A stretch of 52,493 nucleotides of DNA from Nioella ostreopsis (GCF_004000255.1 NZ_RCIQ01000024.1:1-52493); one strand, 5' to 3'; positions 6,868 through 15,602 are shown, counted from the stretch's first letter. A program made the numbers and translations. The notes: a model not told the origin generated them from the sequence alone.

Positions 6868-7737
6868 CTATTCGCGTACCAGCTTTTCATAGCCTTCCGC
6901 GATCTCGCGGGCGATGGCGCCGACCTCGAAATTGTAGTCGCCGATCTGGCCGACGGGCGTGACCTCTGCTGCCGTACCGGTCAGCCAGCATTGCTGGAAG
7001 CCCTCCAGTTCCTCGGGCATGATGTGGCGTTCATGCACCTTGATCTGGCGATCCTTCAGCATGCCCACCACGGTCTGGCGGGTCAGGCCATTGAGGAAGC
7101 AATCGGGCAGCGGGGTGTGCACTTCGCCATCCTTGACGAAGAAGATGTTGGCCCCGGTCGCCTCGGCGATATAGCCGCGATAGTCGAACATCATGGCGTC
7201 GGAACAGCCCTTTGCCTCTGCCGCGTGCTTGGACAGGGTGCAGATCATGTAAAGACCGGCGGCCTTGGCATGGCTTGGGATCGTCTCGGGCGAGGGGCGC
7301 TTCCACTTGGAAATGTCGAGCTTGGCGCCCTTCATCTTCGCGTCGCCGTAATAGGCCCCCCATTCCCAGGCGGCGATGGCCAGCCGGACCGGGTTCTTGG
7401 CGGACGCGACGCCCATATCCTCACCCGCACCACGCCACGCAACAGCACGCACATAGGCATCGGTCAGGCCATTGGCGGTCAGCACTTCCTGTTTGGCGGC
7501 CTCGATTTCATCGACCGTGAAGGGGATCTGGAAATCCAGCTGACCGGCCGAGAAGTGCAGACGTTCCGAATGCAGGCGGCTTTTGAAGATCTTGCCGTTA
7601 TAGGCGCGCTCGCCCTCGAACACGGACGAGGCGTAGTGCATCGCATGGGTCAGAATATGCACATTCGCATCCCGCCAGGGGATGAGTTTGCCATCCATCC
7701 AGATGGTTCCGTCGCGATCGTCGTAAGCAGCGCCCAT
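6868..7737 (-). CDS. ilvE: Branched-chain amino acid aminotransferase
   Basis: A 289-residue fold-type IV PLP aminotransferase that interconverts Leu, Ile and Val with their 2-oxo acids using glutamate/2-oxoglutarate. Seen are the N-terminal GTIWMDGKLIPW, the HAMHYASSVFEGERAY region, SKHAAEAKGCSDAMMFDYRGYIAEATGANIF around the cofactor site, and the TGTAAEVTPV phosphate-binding segment. The start at 7737 (MGAAYDDRDG) gives the usual family length and has GAAGGTG upstream; an earlier in-frame codon would add 16 residues without support. It diverges from petP, with which it shares the 7738-7912 regulatory region. Confidence 0.95.
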   Translation of the reverse strand: MGAAYDDRDGTIWMDGKLIPWRDANVHILTHAMHYASSVFEGERAYNGKIFKSRLHSERLHFSAGQLDFQIPFTVDEIEAAKQEVLTANGLTDAYVRAVAWRGAGEDMGVASAKNPVRLAIAAWEWGAYYGDAKMKGAKLDISKWKRPSPETIPSHAKAAGLYMICTLSKHAAEAKGCSDAMMFDYRGYIAEATGANIFFVKDGEVHTPLPDCFLNGLTRQTVVGMLKDRQIKVHERHIMPEELEGFQQCWLTGTAAEVTPVGQIGDYNFEVGAIAREIAEGYEKLVRE

Positions 7738-7790
7738 TGTGTTCACCTTCGGCAGGGGTCTTGGCATTTTCGATTTGTTGCGCAAAATAC

Positions 7791-7803
7791 GTCCGAACCG
7801 GAC
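7791..7803. promoter_or_regulatory. Palindrome in the ilvE-petP divergent region
   Basis: GTCCGAACCGGAC is a 13-base inverted repeat (5-bp arms) in the AT-rich stretch between the divergent ilvE and petP starts, flanked by GCGCAAAA and ACGCAAAA. A MarR-family regulator is encoded next to it, so an autoregulatory operator is a reasonable but untested reading. Confidence 0.35.
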
Positions 7804-7912
7804 ATAATATTACGCAAAACCGGTCATTCGGTAACAATTGATTCTTGGAAAGTCAACAAGGCTGACATAAAGTCGGGTGAAAGGCGACAGGACCCCGGGG
7901 GGAACGCATTTC

Positions 7913-8431
7913 ATGGCCGAACGCGGTGCGGCACAATCTTCTGCAAGCAGCGGGGAAAGCCTGCTTTTCCTGACCGACGAACAGCTTCGGCGCGGGATCG
8001 AGGCGATGTTCTTCGCCTATCGCGGATTTACCGCCGACCCGGATCGCATTCTTGAAAACTACGCTTACGGGCGCGCCCATCACCGGGCGATCCACTTCAT
8101 CAACCGCAGCCCCGGCACCACGGTGAACAACCTTCTGGCCATTCTGGGCGTGACCAAGCAATCGCTGAACCGGGTCTTGCGCACGCTGGTCGAGGACGGC
8201 CTTGTCGAAAGCCGCGTCGGCACCCGCGACAAACGCGAACGTCACCTGTACCTGACCGATCAGGGCATTGCTCTGGAACGCGAATTGTCCGAAGCGCAAC
8301 GCACCCGGATGCGGGCTGCCTATCGTGCAGCCGGACCCGATGCGGTGGCGGGTTTCCGCACAGTGCTGGAACAGATGATGGACCCGGAACTTCGCCATCA
8401 TTACTTTTCCAACACCGAGGGAGGCGCATGA
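7913..8431 (+). CDS. petP: MarR-family regulator, PetP-like
   Basis: A 172-residue winged-helix protein. The DNA-binding core runs through SPGTTVNNLLAILGVTKQSL, VLRTLVEDGLVES and a DKRERHLYLTDQG wing, near residues 65-125. Together with the overlapping response regulator it matches the petP-petR pair of Rhodobacter capsulatus, where these genes lie upstream of the cytochrome bc1 operon and petR is needed for growth. Here no bc1 genes follow, so the link to cytochrome bc1 is inferred only from the pair. The start at 7913 follows a GGGGGGA site; an in-frame ATG at 7877 is an alternative. The stop overlaps petR by 4 bases (ATGA). Confidence 0.85.
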   Translation: MAERGAAQSSASSGESLLFLTDEQLRRGIEAMFFAYRGFTADPDRILENYAYGRAHHRAIHFINRSPGTTVNNLLAILGVTKQSLNRVLRTLVEDGLVESRVGTRDKRERHLYLTDQGIALERELSEAQRTRMRAAYRAAGPDAVAGFRTVLEQMMDPELRHHYFSNTEGGA

Positions 8432-9141
8432 CAGATCCGGCAGCCCATCTTCTGATCGTCGACGATGATGAGCGCATTCGCGGTCTTCTCCAGAAATTCC
8501 TGATTCGCAACGGCTTCATCGTCAGTGCCGCCCGCGATGCGGCCCATGCGCGCCGGCTGCTGGAGGGGTTGGAATTCGACCTGATCGTTCTGGATGTGAT
8601 GATGCCCGGTGAAGACGGGATCAGCCTGACCAAGGCGCTGCGCGAAAAGCTGACAACCCCGATCATGCTGCTGACGGCAAGGGGCGAGGCCAGCGACCGG
8701 ATCACCGGACTGGAAGCCGGGGCCGATGATTACCTGCCGAAACCGTTCGAGCCGCGCGAATTGCTGCTGCGGATCAACGCCATCCTGCGGCGTGTTCCAA
8801 GCGTGTCCGAGACGCAATCGGCCCCCAAGATGCTGCATCTGGGGCCGATCCGGTACGACCTTGAACGGGGTGAGATGTGGCATGGACAAACCCCCATCCG
8901 CCTGACCGCAACGGAATCGGCGCTGATGCGGATCTTTTCTGCCTGTCCCAACGAACCTGTCAGCCGCACACAGCTGGTCGAGGATCTGGGCCGCGACAAG
9001 GGCGTGGGCAGCACCACCAGCCAGGAACGCGCGGTCGACGTGCAGATCACCCGCCTGCGCCGCAAGATAGAGACCGACCCGAAGCAGCCCCGATACCTGC
9101 AGACCGTGCGCGGTGCGGGCTACATGCTGGCCCCCGACTGA
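8428..9141 (+). CDS. petR: OmpR-family response regulator, PetR-like
   Basis: A 237-residue two-domain regulator. The receiver domain has the acidic pair DDD near residue 13, the phospho-acceptor Asp in LIVLDVMMPGEDG (about residue 55), the Thr in LLTARG and the Lys in YLPKPFEPREL. The C-terminal half is an OmpR-type winged helix ending VQITRLRRKIETDP and VRGAGYML. It is translationally coupled to petP. In R. capsulatus the homologous gene is essential for respiratory and photosynthetic growth; no cognate kinase gene is adjacent here. Confidence 0.92.
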   Translation: MTDPAAHLLIVDDDERIRGLLQKFLIRNGFIVSAARDAAHARRLLEGLEFDLIVLDVMMPGEDGISLTKALREKLTTPIMLLTARGEASDRITGLEAGADDYLPKPFEPRELLLRINAILRRVPSVSETQSAPKMLHLGPIRYDLERGEMWHGQTPIRLTATESALMRIFSACPNEPVSRTQLVEDLGRDKGVGSTTSQERAVDVQITRLRRKIETDPKQPRYLQTVRGAGYMLAPD

Positions 9142-9150
9142 GGACATCCC

Positions 9151-10077
9151 ATGACCCTGCTTTTTACGAATGACGCGGGCCTGCGCCACCAGATGCCGCA
9201 TGGCCACCCCGAACAGATCGCCCGGCTTGAACATGTGATCCGCGCGCTGTCCGCGCCCGAATTTGCCGCGCTGGACCGGCGAGAGGCCCCCATTGCATCG
9301 GAGGCCGACCTGCTGCTGGCCCATCCTGAAAGCCAAGTGACCGCGATCCGCGAAGCTGCACCGGAGGACGGGCTGATCGCGCTGGACCCCGATACCTCCA
9401 TGTCCCCCGGCACGTGGGAGGCCGCGTTGCGCGGTGTGGGCGGCTGCCTTGCCGCCGTCGATGCGGTGCTGGCAGGCGAGGCGAAGAACGCCTTCGTCGC
9501 GACACGGCCCCCCGGCCACCACGCGGAAAAGACCCGTGCCATGGGCTTTTGCCTGTTCGGCAATGTCGCCATCGCCGCGAAACATGCGCTGGACCGGCAC
9601 GGGTTGTCGCGCGTCGCCATCGTCGATTTCGATGTGCACCACGGCAACGGCACGCAGGATCTGCTGTGGGATGAGCCGCGCACGCTCTTCATCTCGTCCC
9701 ATCAAATGCCGCTTTATCCCGGCAGCGGGGCCGCCCATGAACGGGGCGCGCACGGCAATATCATCAACGCGCCGCTGTCGCCCGGTACGGACGGGGCAAC
9801 CATGCGCTCGGTTTATTCCTCGCGGCTGCTGCAACGGGTGCGGGAGTATGAGCCGGAATTGATCCTGATCTCGGCCGGGTTTGACGCCCATGAGGACGAC
9901 CCCCTGGCGAACCTCAACTGGACGACGGAGGATTTCGCATGGCTCACGCGGGAACTGTGCAAGGTGGCCGAGGAGACCTGCGGCGGGCGTGTCGTGTCCT
10001 CGCTGGAAGGGGGCTACAACCTTGATGCACTGGCAGACTCCGTCGCCGCCCATGTGACCGAATTGATGGATGCATAA
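9151..10077 (+). CDS. Histone deacetylase-like amidohydrolase, copy 1
   Basis: A 308-residue arginase/deacetylase-fold zinc hydrolase. The catalytic features of class II HDAC-like bacterial enzymes are present: RPPGHHAEKTRAMGFCLF (His-His pair), IVDFDVHHGNGTQ (zinc Asp and His), LISAGFDAHEDDPL (zinc Asp) and SSLEGGYNLDAL (catalytic Tyr). Bacterial members deacetylate acetylated polyamines, small amides or lysine side chains; the substrate cannot be told from sequence. A paralogue with the same motifs follows directly and overlaps by 8 bases, so the two are co-translated. Confidence 0.9.
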   Translation: MTLLFTNDAGLRHQMPHGHPEQIARLEHVIRALSAPEFAALDRREAPIASEADLLLAHPESQVTAIREAAPEDGLIALDPDTSMSPGTWEAALRGVGGCLAAVDAVLAGEAKNAFVATRPPGHHAEKTRAMGFCLFGNVAIAAKHALDRHGLSRVAIVDFDVHHGNGTQDLLWDEPRTLFISSHQMPLYPGSGAAHERGAHGNIINAPLSPGTDGATMRSVYSSRLLQRVREYEPELILISAGFDAHEDDPLANLNWTTEDFAWLTRELCKVAEETCGGRVVSSLEGGYNLDALADSVAAHVTELMDA

Positions 10078-11017
10078 GGTGGGCACCGGGCTTGTCACCC
10101 ATCCCGATTGCCTCGCGCATGTGACGCCCGCCCATGTCCACGAACAACCCGCTCGACTGGCGCTTGTGCTGCAGGCGCTGGAGAGCTTGCCGGTCTTTCG
10201 CTACGCCGCCCCGCTGGCCAGCGACGACACGCTTCTGACGCTGCACACGCCCGCCTATCTCGATCATATCCGCGCGTCTGTGCCGGATGAGGGGTTCACG
10301 ATGCTGGACCCGGACACGGACGAGGAAACCTTCCTATGCCCCAGCTCTCTGCCTGCGCTTTTTCGCGCTGTGGGCGGTGTGCAGAAGGCGATCAACTTGG
10401 TTCTGTCGGGGGAACTGACCAACGCCTTTGCGGCGGTGCGTCCGCCCGGCCACCATGCGGAACAGGAACTGCCCATGGGCTTTTGTTTCTTCGGCAACGT
10501 GGCTTTGGGCGCGAAATATGCCTTGGATCACCACGGGCTTTCCCGCGTCGCCATCGTCGATTTCGACGTGCATCACGGCAATGGCACGCAGGCGCTGTTG
10601 TGGGATGAGCCGCGTGCGCTGGTGATCACCTCACAGCAGATGCCGCTCTGGCCCGATACCGGAGACGTGTCAGAGACCGGCGGGCATGACAACGTGGTGA
10701 ACGTGCCCCTGGCTCCCGGCACCGGCGGCAAGGCGATGCGCGAGGCGTATGAAGAACGCGTTTTCCCAAGGCTTGACGCGTTCCGGCCGGAGCTGCTGCT
10801 GGTTTCTGCCGGGTTCGACTGCCACGCCGCCGATCCCCTATCCGATCTCGCCTGGGTCGAAGAGGATTACGAGTGGCTCACGCACCGGCTTTGCGATATT
10901 GCGGACCGGTATTGCGGCGGCCGCATGGTCTCGACTCTCGAAGGCGGCTATGATCTGGACGCCCTCGCGGCCTCGGCCGCCACCCATGTGCGCGTTTTGA
11001 CGGAGAGAAGCGGATGA
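10070..11017 (+). CDS. Histone deacetylase-like amidohydrolase, copy 2
   Basis: A 315-residue paralogue of the preceding gene, with RPPGHHAEQELPMGFCFF, IVDFDVHHGNGTQ, LVSAGFDCHAADPL and STLEGGYDLDAL. All zinc ligands and the catalytic Tyr are present, so both copies look active. The N-terminus is more conventional for the family (THPDCLAHVTPAHVHEQPARL) than that of copy 1. It starts at ATG 10070, inside the end of copy 1 (GTG 10079 is an alternative), and its stop overlaps xseB by 4 bases. Confidence 0.9.
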   Translation: MHKVGTGLVTHPDCLAHVTPAHVHEQPARLALVLQALESLPVFRYAAPLASDDTLLTLHTPAYLDHIRASVPDEGFTMLDPDTDEETFLCPSSLPALFRAVGGVQKAINLVLSGELTNAFAAVRPPGHHAEQELPMGFCFFGNVALGAKYALDHHGLSRVAIVDFDVHHGNGTQALLWDEPRALVITSQQMPLWPDTGDVSETGGHDNVVNVPLAPGTGGKAMREAYEERVFPRLDAFRPELLLVSAGFDCHAADPLSDLAWVEEDYEWLTHRLCDIADRYCGGRMVSTLEGGYDLDALAASAATHVRVLTERSG

Positions 11018-11259
11018 GCGACCAGAAAAAGATCGAGGAAATGAGCTTCGAGGAAGCGATCCGGGAATTGGAACGCGTTGTTGGCTTGCTTGACCGGGGC
11101 GATGTGGCGCTGGAGGAGTCCATCTCGCTCTATGAAACCGGGGCAAAGCTCAAAGCGCGCTGTGAGGCGAAGCTAAAAGAGGCCGAGGAAAAGGTCGCGC
11201 AGATCACGCTCGACGTCAGTGGGCAGCCCACGGGGGCGAAGCCGGTCGAAGGGCTCTGA
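11014..11259 (+). CDS. xseB: Exodeoxyribonuclease VII small subunit
   Basis: An 81-residue helical protein with the XseB signature MSFEEAIRELERVVGLLDRG and LEESISLYETGAKL. It is the small subunit of exonuclease VII, which degrades single-stranded DNA from both ends; the large subunit gene (xseA) is not in this window. xseB-ispA-dxs is a conserved order in proteobacteria. The start overlaps the preceding stop (ATGA). Confidence 0.95.
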   Translation: MSDQKKIEEMSFEEAIRELERVVGLLDRGDVALEESISLYETGAKLKARCEAKLKEAEEKVAQITLDVSGQPTGAKPVEGL

Positions 11260-11262
11260 CCC

Positions 11263-12129
11263 TTGTTCGAACAGCAGTTGAAAGACGCGCAGGACGCGAT
11301 TGCGCGCGCCCTAGCGGATCGTATGGCGGTGCTTGGGTCCGACCGCGTGGCCGAGGGCATGCGCTATACCACCACGGGCGGCAAACGGCTGCGCGGGTTC
11401 CTGGTGCTGGAAACGGCGCGACTGACCGGGGGCGATGCAGGGGCCGCGATGCAGGCAGCTTGCGCGGTGGAGTGCATCCACGCCTATAGCCTCGTGCATG
11501 ACGACCTGCCCTGTATGGATGACGACGACCTGCGCCGGGGCTTGCCGACCGTCCACCGGAAATGGGACGAGGCGACGGCGGTTCTGGTGGGTGACGCGCT
11601 GCAAAGCTTCGCGTTCGAACTGCTGGCCGATCCCGCCACGGGAGACGCCGATCAACGGGCCGAACTGGTCCTGACACTGGCGCGCGCCTCTGGCCCGCAA
11701 GGCATGGTTCTGGGGCAGGCGCAGGACATTGCCGCCGAAACCGCTGATGCCCCCCTGACGCTCGACCAGATCACCGAATTGCAGGCCAACAAGACCGGCG
11801 CGCTGCTGGAATGGCCGGTGGTTGCGGGCGCCATCCTGGGCCGTGCCGATCCCGCCCCCCTGCGGCGCTATGCGCGCAGCCTTGGCCTTGCCTTTCAGAT
11901 CGCCGACGACATCTTGGATGTAGAAGGCGATGCCGAAAAAGCCGGTAAGGCGCTGCGCAAGGATGCCGAGGCGGGCAAGGCGACCTTCGTGTCGCTCTTG
12001 GGGCTGGAGGGCGCGAAGGCCCGTGCCGCATCGCTGATTGATGAGGCCATCGGTGCGGTGGAGCCCTATGGTATAGAGGCCCAGACCTTGCGGGAGCTGG
12101 CCCGTTTCGTTATCGCCCGCGACCAGTAA
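11263..12129 (+). CDS. ispA: Farnesyl/geranyl diphosphate synthase
   Basis: A 288-residue short-chain trans-prenyltransferase condensing isopentenyl diphosphate with dimethylallyl and geranyl diphosphate. Both Asp-rich motifs are present: LVHDDLPCMDDDDLRRG (first) and FQIADDILDVEGD (second), along with GGKRLRGFLV. The start is TTG at 11263, only 3 bases after the xseB stop, so translation is likely coupled. With dxs downstream it supplies the start and branch point of isoprenoid synthesis. Confidence 0.95.
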   Translation: MFEQQLKDAQDAIARALADRMAVLGSDRVAEGMRYTTTGGKRLRGFLVLETARLTGGDAGAAMQAACAVECIHAYSLVHDDLPCMDDDDLRRGLPTVHRKWDEATAVLVGDALQSFAFELLADPATGDADQRAELVLTLARASGPQGMVLGQAQDIAAETADAPLTLDQITELQANKTGALLEWPVVAGAILGRADPAPLRRYARSLGLAFQIADDILDVEGDAEKAGKALRKDAEAGKATFVSLLGLEGAKARAASLIDEAIGAVEPYGIEAQTLRELARFVIARDQ

Positions 12130-12147
12130 CCCATTTCGGAGAGCCCC

Positions 12148-14073
12148 ATGAGCCACCGCCCCGACACGCCCCATCTGGACCGGATCAAGACTCCGGCCGA
12201 TCTGCGCGGGCTGCCGGTGGCCGAACTGCGTCATGTGGCCGACGATCTGCGCACCGAGACCATCGCTGCGGTCAGCAAGACCGGTGGACATCTGGGGGCG
12301 GGGCTTGGCGTGGTGGAACTGACCGTGGCGCTGCATGCGGTCTTCGATACGCCACGCGACAAGGTGATCTGGGATGTCAGCCACCAGTGCTACCCTCACA
12401 AAATCCTGACCGGTCGGCGCGAGGCGATGCCCACTCTGCGCAAGAAGGGGGGCCTGTCGGGCTTCACCAAACGCAGCGAGTCACCCTATGACCCGTTCGG
12501 CGCGGCGCATAGCTCGACCTCGATCTCGGCGGCGCTCGGCTTTGCCGTGGCCCGTGATCTCGGCGGCGTGATCGAGACCGGGCTTGGCGATGCGATTGCC
12601 GTGATCGGGGATGGCGCATTGACCGGCGGCATGGCGTTCGAGGCGCTGAACAACGCGGGCCATCTGGGCAAGCGGCTGATCGTGATCCTGAATGACAACG
12701 AGATGAGCATCGCGCCGCCAACCGGCGCGCTGTCCTCCTACCTGTCGCGGCTCTATGCGGGCGCCCCGTTCCAGGAGCTGAAGTCCGCCGCCAAGGGCGC
12801 GGTGTCGCTGCTGCCCGAGCCTTTCCAGGAAGGCGCGCGGCGGGCGAAAGAGCTGTTGAAAGCGGCCACCGTGGGCGGGACGCTGTTCGAGGAACTGGGC
12901 TTTTCCTATGTCGGTCCCATCGACGGGCATGACATGGACCAGCTGGTGTCCGTGCTGCGCACGGTGAAGGCGCGGGCGGATGGGCCGATCCTGATCCATG
13001 CGATCACCAGGAAGGGCAAGGGTTTCCGCCACGCGGAGAGCACGCCGGACAGGGGCCACGCCCGCGCGCCCTTTGACATGGTGACCGGAGAGCAGCGCAA
13101 GGCCCCGTCGAACGCACCGAGTTACACCAAGGTCTTCGCGCAAAGCCTGATCCGCGAGGCGGAGGAAGACGACAAGATCGTTGCCGTGACCGCCGCGATG
13201 CCGGACGGGACGGGGCTCGATCTGTTCGGGGAGCGGTTCCCGAAACGGACCTTCGACGTGGGCATCGCCGAACAGCATGCAGTCACCTTCTGCGCGGGCA
13301 TGGCAGCGGGTGGCATGAAACCCTTCTGCACGATCTATTCGACTTTCCTGCAAAGAGGCTATGACCAGGTGGTCCATGACGTGGCGATCCAGCGCCTGCC
13401 CGTCAGATTTGCCATTGATCGCGCGGGGTTAGTGGGTGCCGATGGGGCGACGCATGCAGGGTCATTCGATGTGGCGTATCTGTCGAACCTGCCCGGTTTC
13501 GTGGTGATGGCGGCAGCGGATGAGGCGGAGCTGGTGCATATGGTGGCGACCGCCGTGGCGCATGACGCAGGGCCGATTGCCTTCCGCTATCCGCGCGGGG
13601 AAGGCGTGGGCGTCGACATGCCGGAACGGGGTGTACCGCTGGAGATCGGCAAGGGCCGCATGATCCAGGAAGGAAGCCGCGTGGCGATCCTGTCGTTCGG
13701 CACCCGGCTGAGCGAGGTGCAAAAAGCCGCCGAGGCGCTGGCGGCACGGGGGATTACCCCCACGATTGCCGATGCGCGTTTCGCCAAGCCATTGGATTCA
13801 GAGCTTATTCTGCGGCTTGCCGCCGATCATGAGGCGCTGATCACCATCGAGGAAGGCGCGGTTGGTGGCTTTGGCAGTCATGTGGCGCAATTGCTGGCCG
13901 AAGAGGGCGTTTTCGACCGGGGACTGAAATACCGGTCCATGGTTCTGCCCGATACATTCATCGACCAGGCGAGCCCGGACGATATGTATGCAGTGGCGGC
14001 CATGAACGCGGAGCATATCGAGGCGAAGGTGCTGGAAGTGCTCGGTGTGGCGCGGTTGAGCCGGCAGGCGTGA
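12148..14073 (+). CDS. dxs: 1-deoxy-D-xylulose-5-phosphate synthase
   Basis: A 641-residue thiamine-diphosphate enzyme that joins pyruvate and glyceraldehyde 3-phosphate in the first step of the MEP isoprenoid pathway. Visible are [36 protein letters not shown], the ThDP-binding [18 protein letters not shown]...NDNEMSI motif, the catalytic [18 protein letters not shown] and [15 protein letters not shown]. Length is normal. It ends the plus-strand run that starts at petP; GGAGAG precedes the ATG. Confidence 0.97.
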   Translation: MSHRPDTPHLDRIKTPADLRGLPVAELRHVADDLRTETIAAVSKTGGHLGAGLGVVELTVALHAVFDTPRDKVIWDVSHQCYPHKILTGRREAMPTLRKKGGLSGFTKRSESPYDPFGAAHSSTSISAALGFAVARDLGGVIETGLGDAIAVIGDGALTGGMAFEALNNAGHLGKRLIVILNDNEMSIAPPTGALSSYLSRLYAGAPFQELKSAAKGAVSLLPEPFQEGARRAKELLKAATVGGTLFEELGFSYVGPIDGHDMDQLVSVLRTVKARADGPILIHAITRKGKGFRHAESTPDRGHARAPFDMVTGEQRKAPSNAPSYTKVFAQSLIREAEEDDKIVAVTAAMPDGTGLDLFGERFPKRTFDVGIAEQHAVTFCAGMAAGGMKPFCTIYSTFLQRGYDQVVHDVAIQRLPVRFAIDRAGLVGADGATHAGSFDVAYLSNLPGFVVMAAADEAELVHMVATAVAHDAGPIAFRYPRGEGVGVDMPERGVPLEIGKGRMIQEGSRVAILSFGTRLSEVQKAAEALAARGITPTIADARFAKPLDSELILRLAADHEALITIEEGAVGGFGSHVAQLLAEEGVFDRGLKYRSMVLPDTFIDQASPDDMYAVAAMNAEHIEAKVLEVLGVARLSRQA

Positions 14074-14099
14074 GGGCCTGAAAAAGGGGGGTGCCACCC

Positions 14100-14128
14100 G
14101 TACACCCCCTGTACACCCCCCGTACACC
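14100..14128. repeat. Three GTACACC units at an 11-bp period
   Basis: GTACACC occurs at 14100-14106, 14111-14117 and 14122-14128, exactly 11 bases apart and separated by C-rich spacers, within 60 bases of the dxs stop. One-helical-turn spacing of a half-palindromic GTAC core would place a protein on the same DNA face; function is unknown. Confidence 0.6.
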
Positions 14129-14168
14129 GGGCGTGCAGACGGAGTCCGGTTTCGCCGCGCTGGAGCGC

Positions 14169-14320
14169 GTCGACCGGGGAGCGGCCCTCGTCAGGCTCCT
14201 TCGGAGCCCTCCTCGGGTCGCGTTGCCACGGAAAATCGGATGGGGTGGTGCGTCCGTCTGATCAGGTGCCGACCGGAAGGTCAGGACGCCTCCGGCGGAG
14301 GTATTTTGGCCAAGATGAAG
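14169..14320 (+). repeat. Composite structured repeat, copy A
   Basis: The order is GTCGAC (14169-14174), a GCGGCCC/GGGTCGC stem (14181-14187 with 14215-14221) enclosing the hairpin GGCTCC-TTC-GGAGCC, then GTTGCCACG, about 60 bases of spacer, and a terminator-like element at 14284-14320 (CGCCTCCGGCGGAGG followed by TATTTTGGCCAAGATGAAG). A copy with the same order and spacing lies at 34025-34185 on the other strand. The apical hairpin differs in sequence but pairs in both, and the outer stem has a G-T/G-C exchange, pointing to a conserved RNA or DNA fold. It lies downstream of dxs on the same strand. Confidence 0.7.
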
Positions 14321-14384
14321 GGGCCGTATTGCGCGATGCGCGGGGGTGACGCAGAGTTCCGGCGAGCCGATTTTGGGGGGTGGC

Positions 14385-15602
14385 GTGCAAAGACGGGACG
14401 TATTGGCAGCGGTTGCGGCAGGGGTTGTCGGGACGTTTCTGCCGGTGGATCGGGGATTGGCCAGCGGAGCGCGGCTGACAGGCTATCTGCGGACGAACTG
14501 GAGCCGCGATCCGTTCTGCTTCGGGTCTTATTCCTACACACCGCGCGGGCTGTTTCGCGCCGCACATCGCAGGCTGGCGGAACCGGTGGCGGGACGGATC
14601 TTTTTTGCCGGGGAGGCCGCGAACCCGGATTACGGCAGCACTGTTCACGCGGCCTATGAATCGGCGGGCCATGCGGTCGAGGCCATCGAGGAGGAGGATC
14701 ACGGGGATATTGCCGTGATCGGGGCGGGCGTCGCCGGGCTGCGCGCGGCGCAGATGCTGGCCAATCTGGACTATGACGTGACGGTCTACGAGGCGCGCGA
14801 CCGGATCGGCGGGCGGCTATGGACGGACCGCAGCCTTGGGGTGCCGCTGGACCTTGGGGCGAGCTGGATTCACGGGGTGGAGGGCAATCCGCTGGTCGGT
14901 CTGGCGGAGGATGCTGGCGCGACATTGGTCGAGACCGGTGAGGAGATCGTCTTTCGGCTGCGGGATGGGGCGATGCTGGACGCGGAGGAGGTGCCGGACT
15001 GGCTGGAGGAGGTCATCTCGATCCAGCACAATGCCGGGGCACGGCGGGACCAGATCAACCTTGCCGCGTTTCGCGCCCCGACCGACTATGGCGGCGCAGA
15101 GGCGGTCATTGCCGAGGGATATGACCGGCTGTTGCCGGAACTGGCCGAGGACCACGCGCTGCTGACCGGCCATGTGCTGCAGCGGGTGGCGCTGGGCGGG
15201 GGCATCCGGCTGAGGTTTGCCGATGGCGCGGAGGCGCGGCATGATGCGGTTGTTGTCACCGTGCCCCTGGGTGTCTTGCAGGCTGGGCGGATTGTCTTTG
15301 ACCCGCCCTTGCCGGACACCAAGCAAGAGGCCATCGCATCGCTTGGCATGGGGGTGCTGGACAAGCTCTACCTGCAATTCGACGCACCGTTCTGGGAGGG
15401 TGATCCGACCTGGATCGTGACCGCCGATACCGGGCTGCCGCGCGGGCAGTTCAACCAGTGGCTCAACCTGTTGCCGGTTCTGGGGGAGCCGATTCTGCTG
15501 GGGTTCAACGGGGCCGATGCGGCGCGGGAGCTTGCGAGCCTGGAGGATGAGACCGTGCTTGGCACGGCGCTGGCGGTTCTGGAGCGGGCCTATGGGCTAT
15601 AA
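14385..15602 (+). CDS. Tat-exported flavin amine oxidase with circularly permuted domain order
   Basis: A 405-residue protein starting at GTG 14385 (GGGGGG just upstream) with a twin-arginine signal (MQRRDVLAAVAAGVVG). Residues ~30-101 are what normally ends a flavin amine oxidase: RTNWSRDPFCFGSYSY, then FFAGEAANPDYGSTVHAAYES and a helix. A six-residue linker later comes what normally begins one: DIAVIGAGVAGLRAAQML...VYEARDRIGGRLWT with the FAD-binding GxGxxG, then LDLGASWIHG, the substrate domain and the conserved Lys in GVLDKLYLQF. The protein ends at VLERAYGL, just where the missing C-terminal part would usually follow. Both halves look intact. Substrate unknown. An in-frame GTG at 14346 would add 13 residues ahead of the signal. 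Confidence 0.8.
   Translation: MQRRDVLAAVAAGVVGTFLPVDRGLASGARLTGYLRTNWSRDPFCFGSYSYTPRGLFRAAHRRLAEPVAGRIFFAGEAANPDYGSTVHAAYESAGHAVEAIEEEDHGDIAVIGAGVAGLRAAQMLANLDYDVTVYEARDRIGGRLWTDRSLGVPLDLGASWIHGVEGNPLVGLAEDAGATLVETGEEIVFRLRDGAMLDAEEVPDWLEEVISIQHNAGARRDQINLAAFRAPTDYGGAEAVIAEGYDRLLPELAEDHALLTGHVLQRVALGGGIRLRFADGAEARHDAVVVTVPLGVLQAGRIVFDPPLPDTKQEAIASLGMGVLDKLYLQFDAPFWEGDPTWIVTADTGLPRGQFNQWLNLLPVLGEPILLGFNGADAARELASLEDETVLGTALAVLERAYGL

Noticed and set aside
7913-9141. Direct assignment of petPR to cytochrome bc1 control
   Set aside because: The pair matches Rhodobacter petP-petR, but no bc1 genes lie in the window, so the target is left open.
14100-14128. CRISPR-like array
   Set aside because: Units are 7 bases with 4-base spacers; there are no 20-40-base repeats with unique spacers, and no cas genes in the window.
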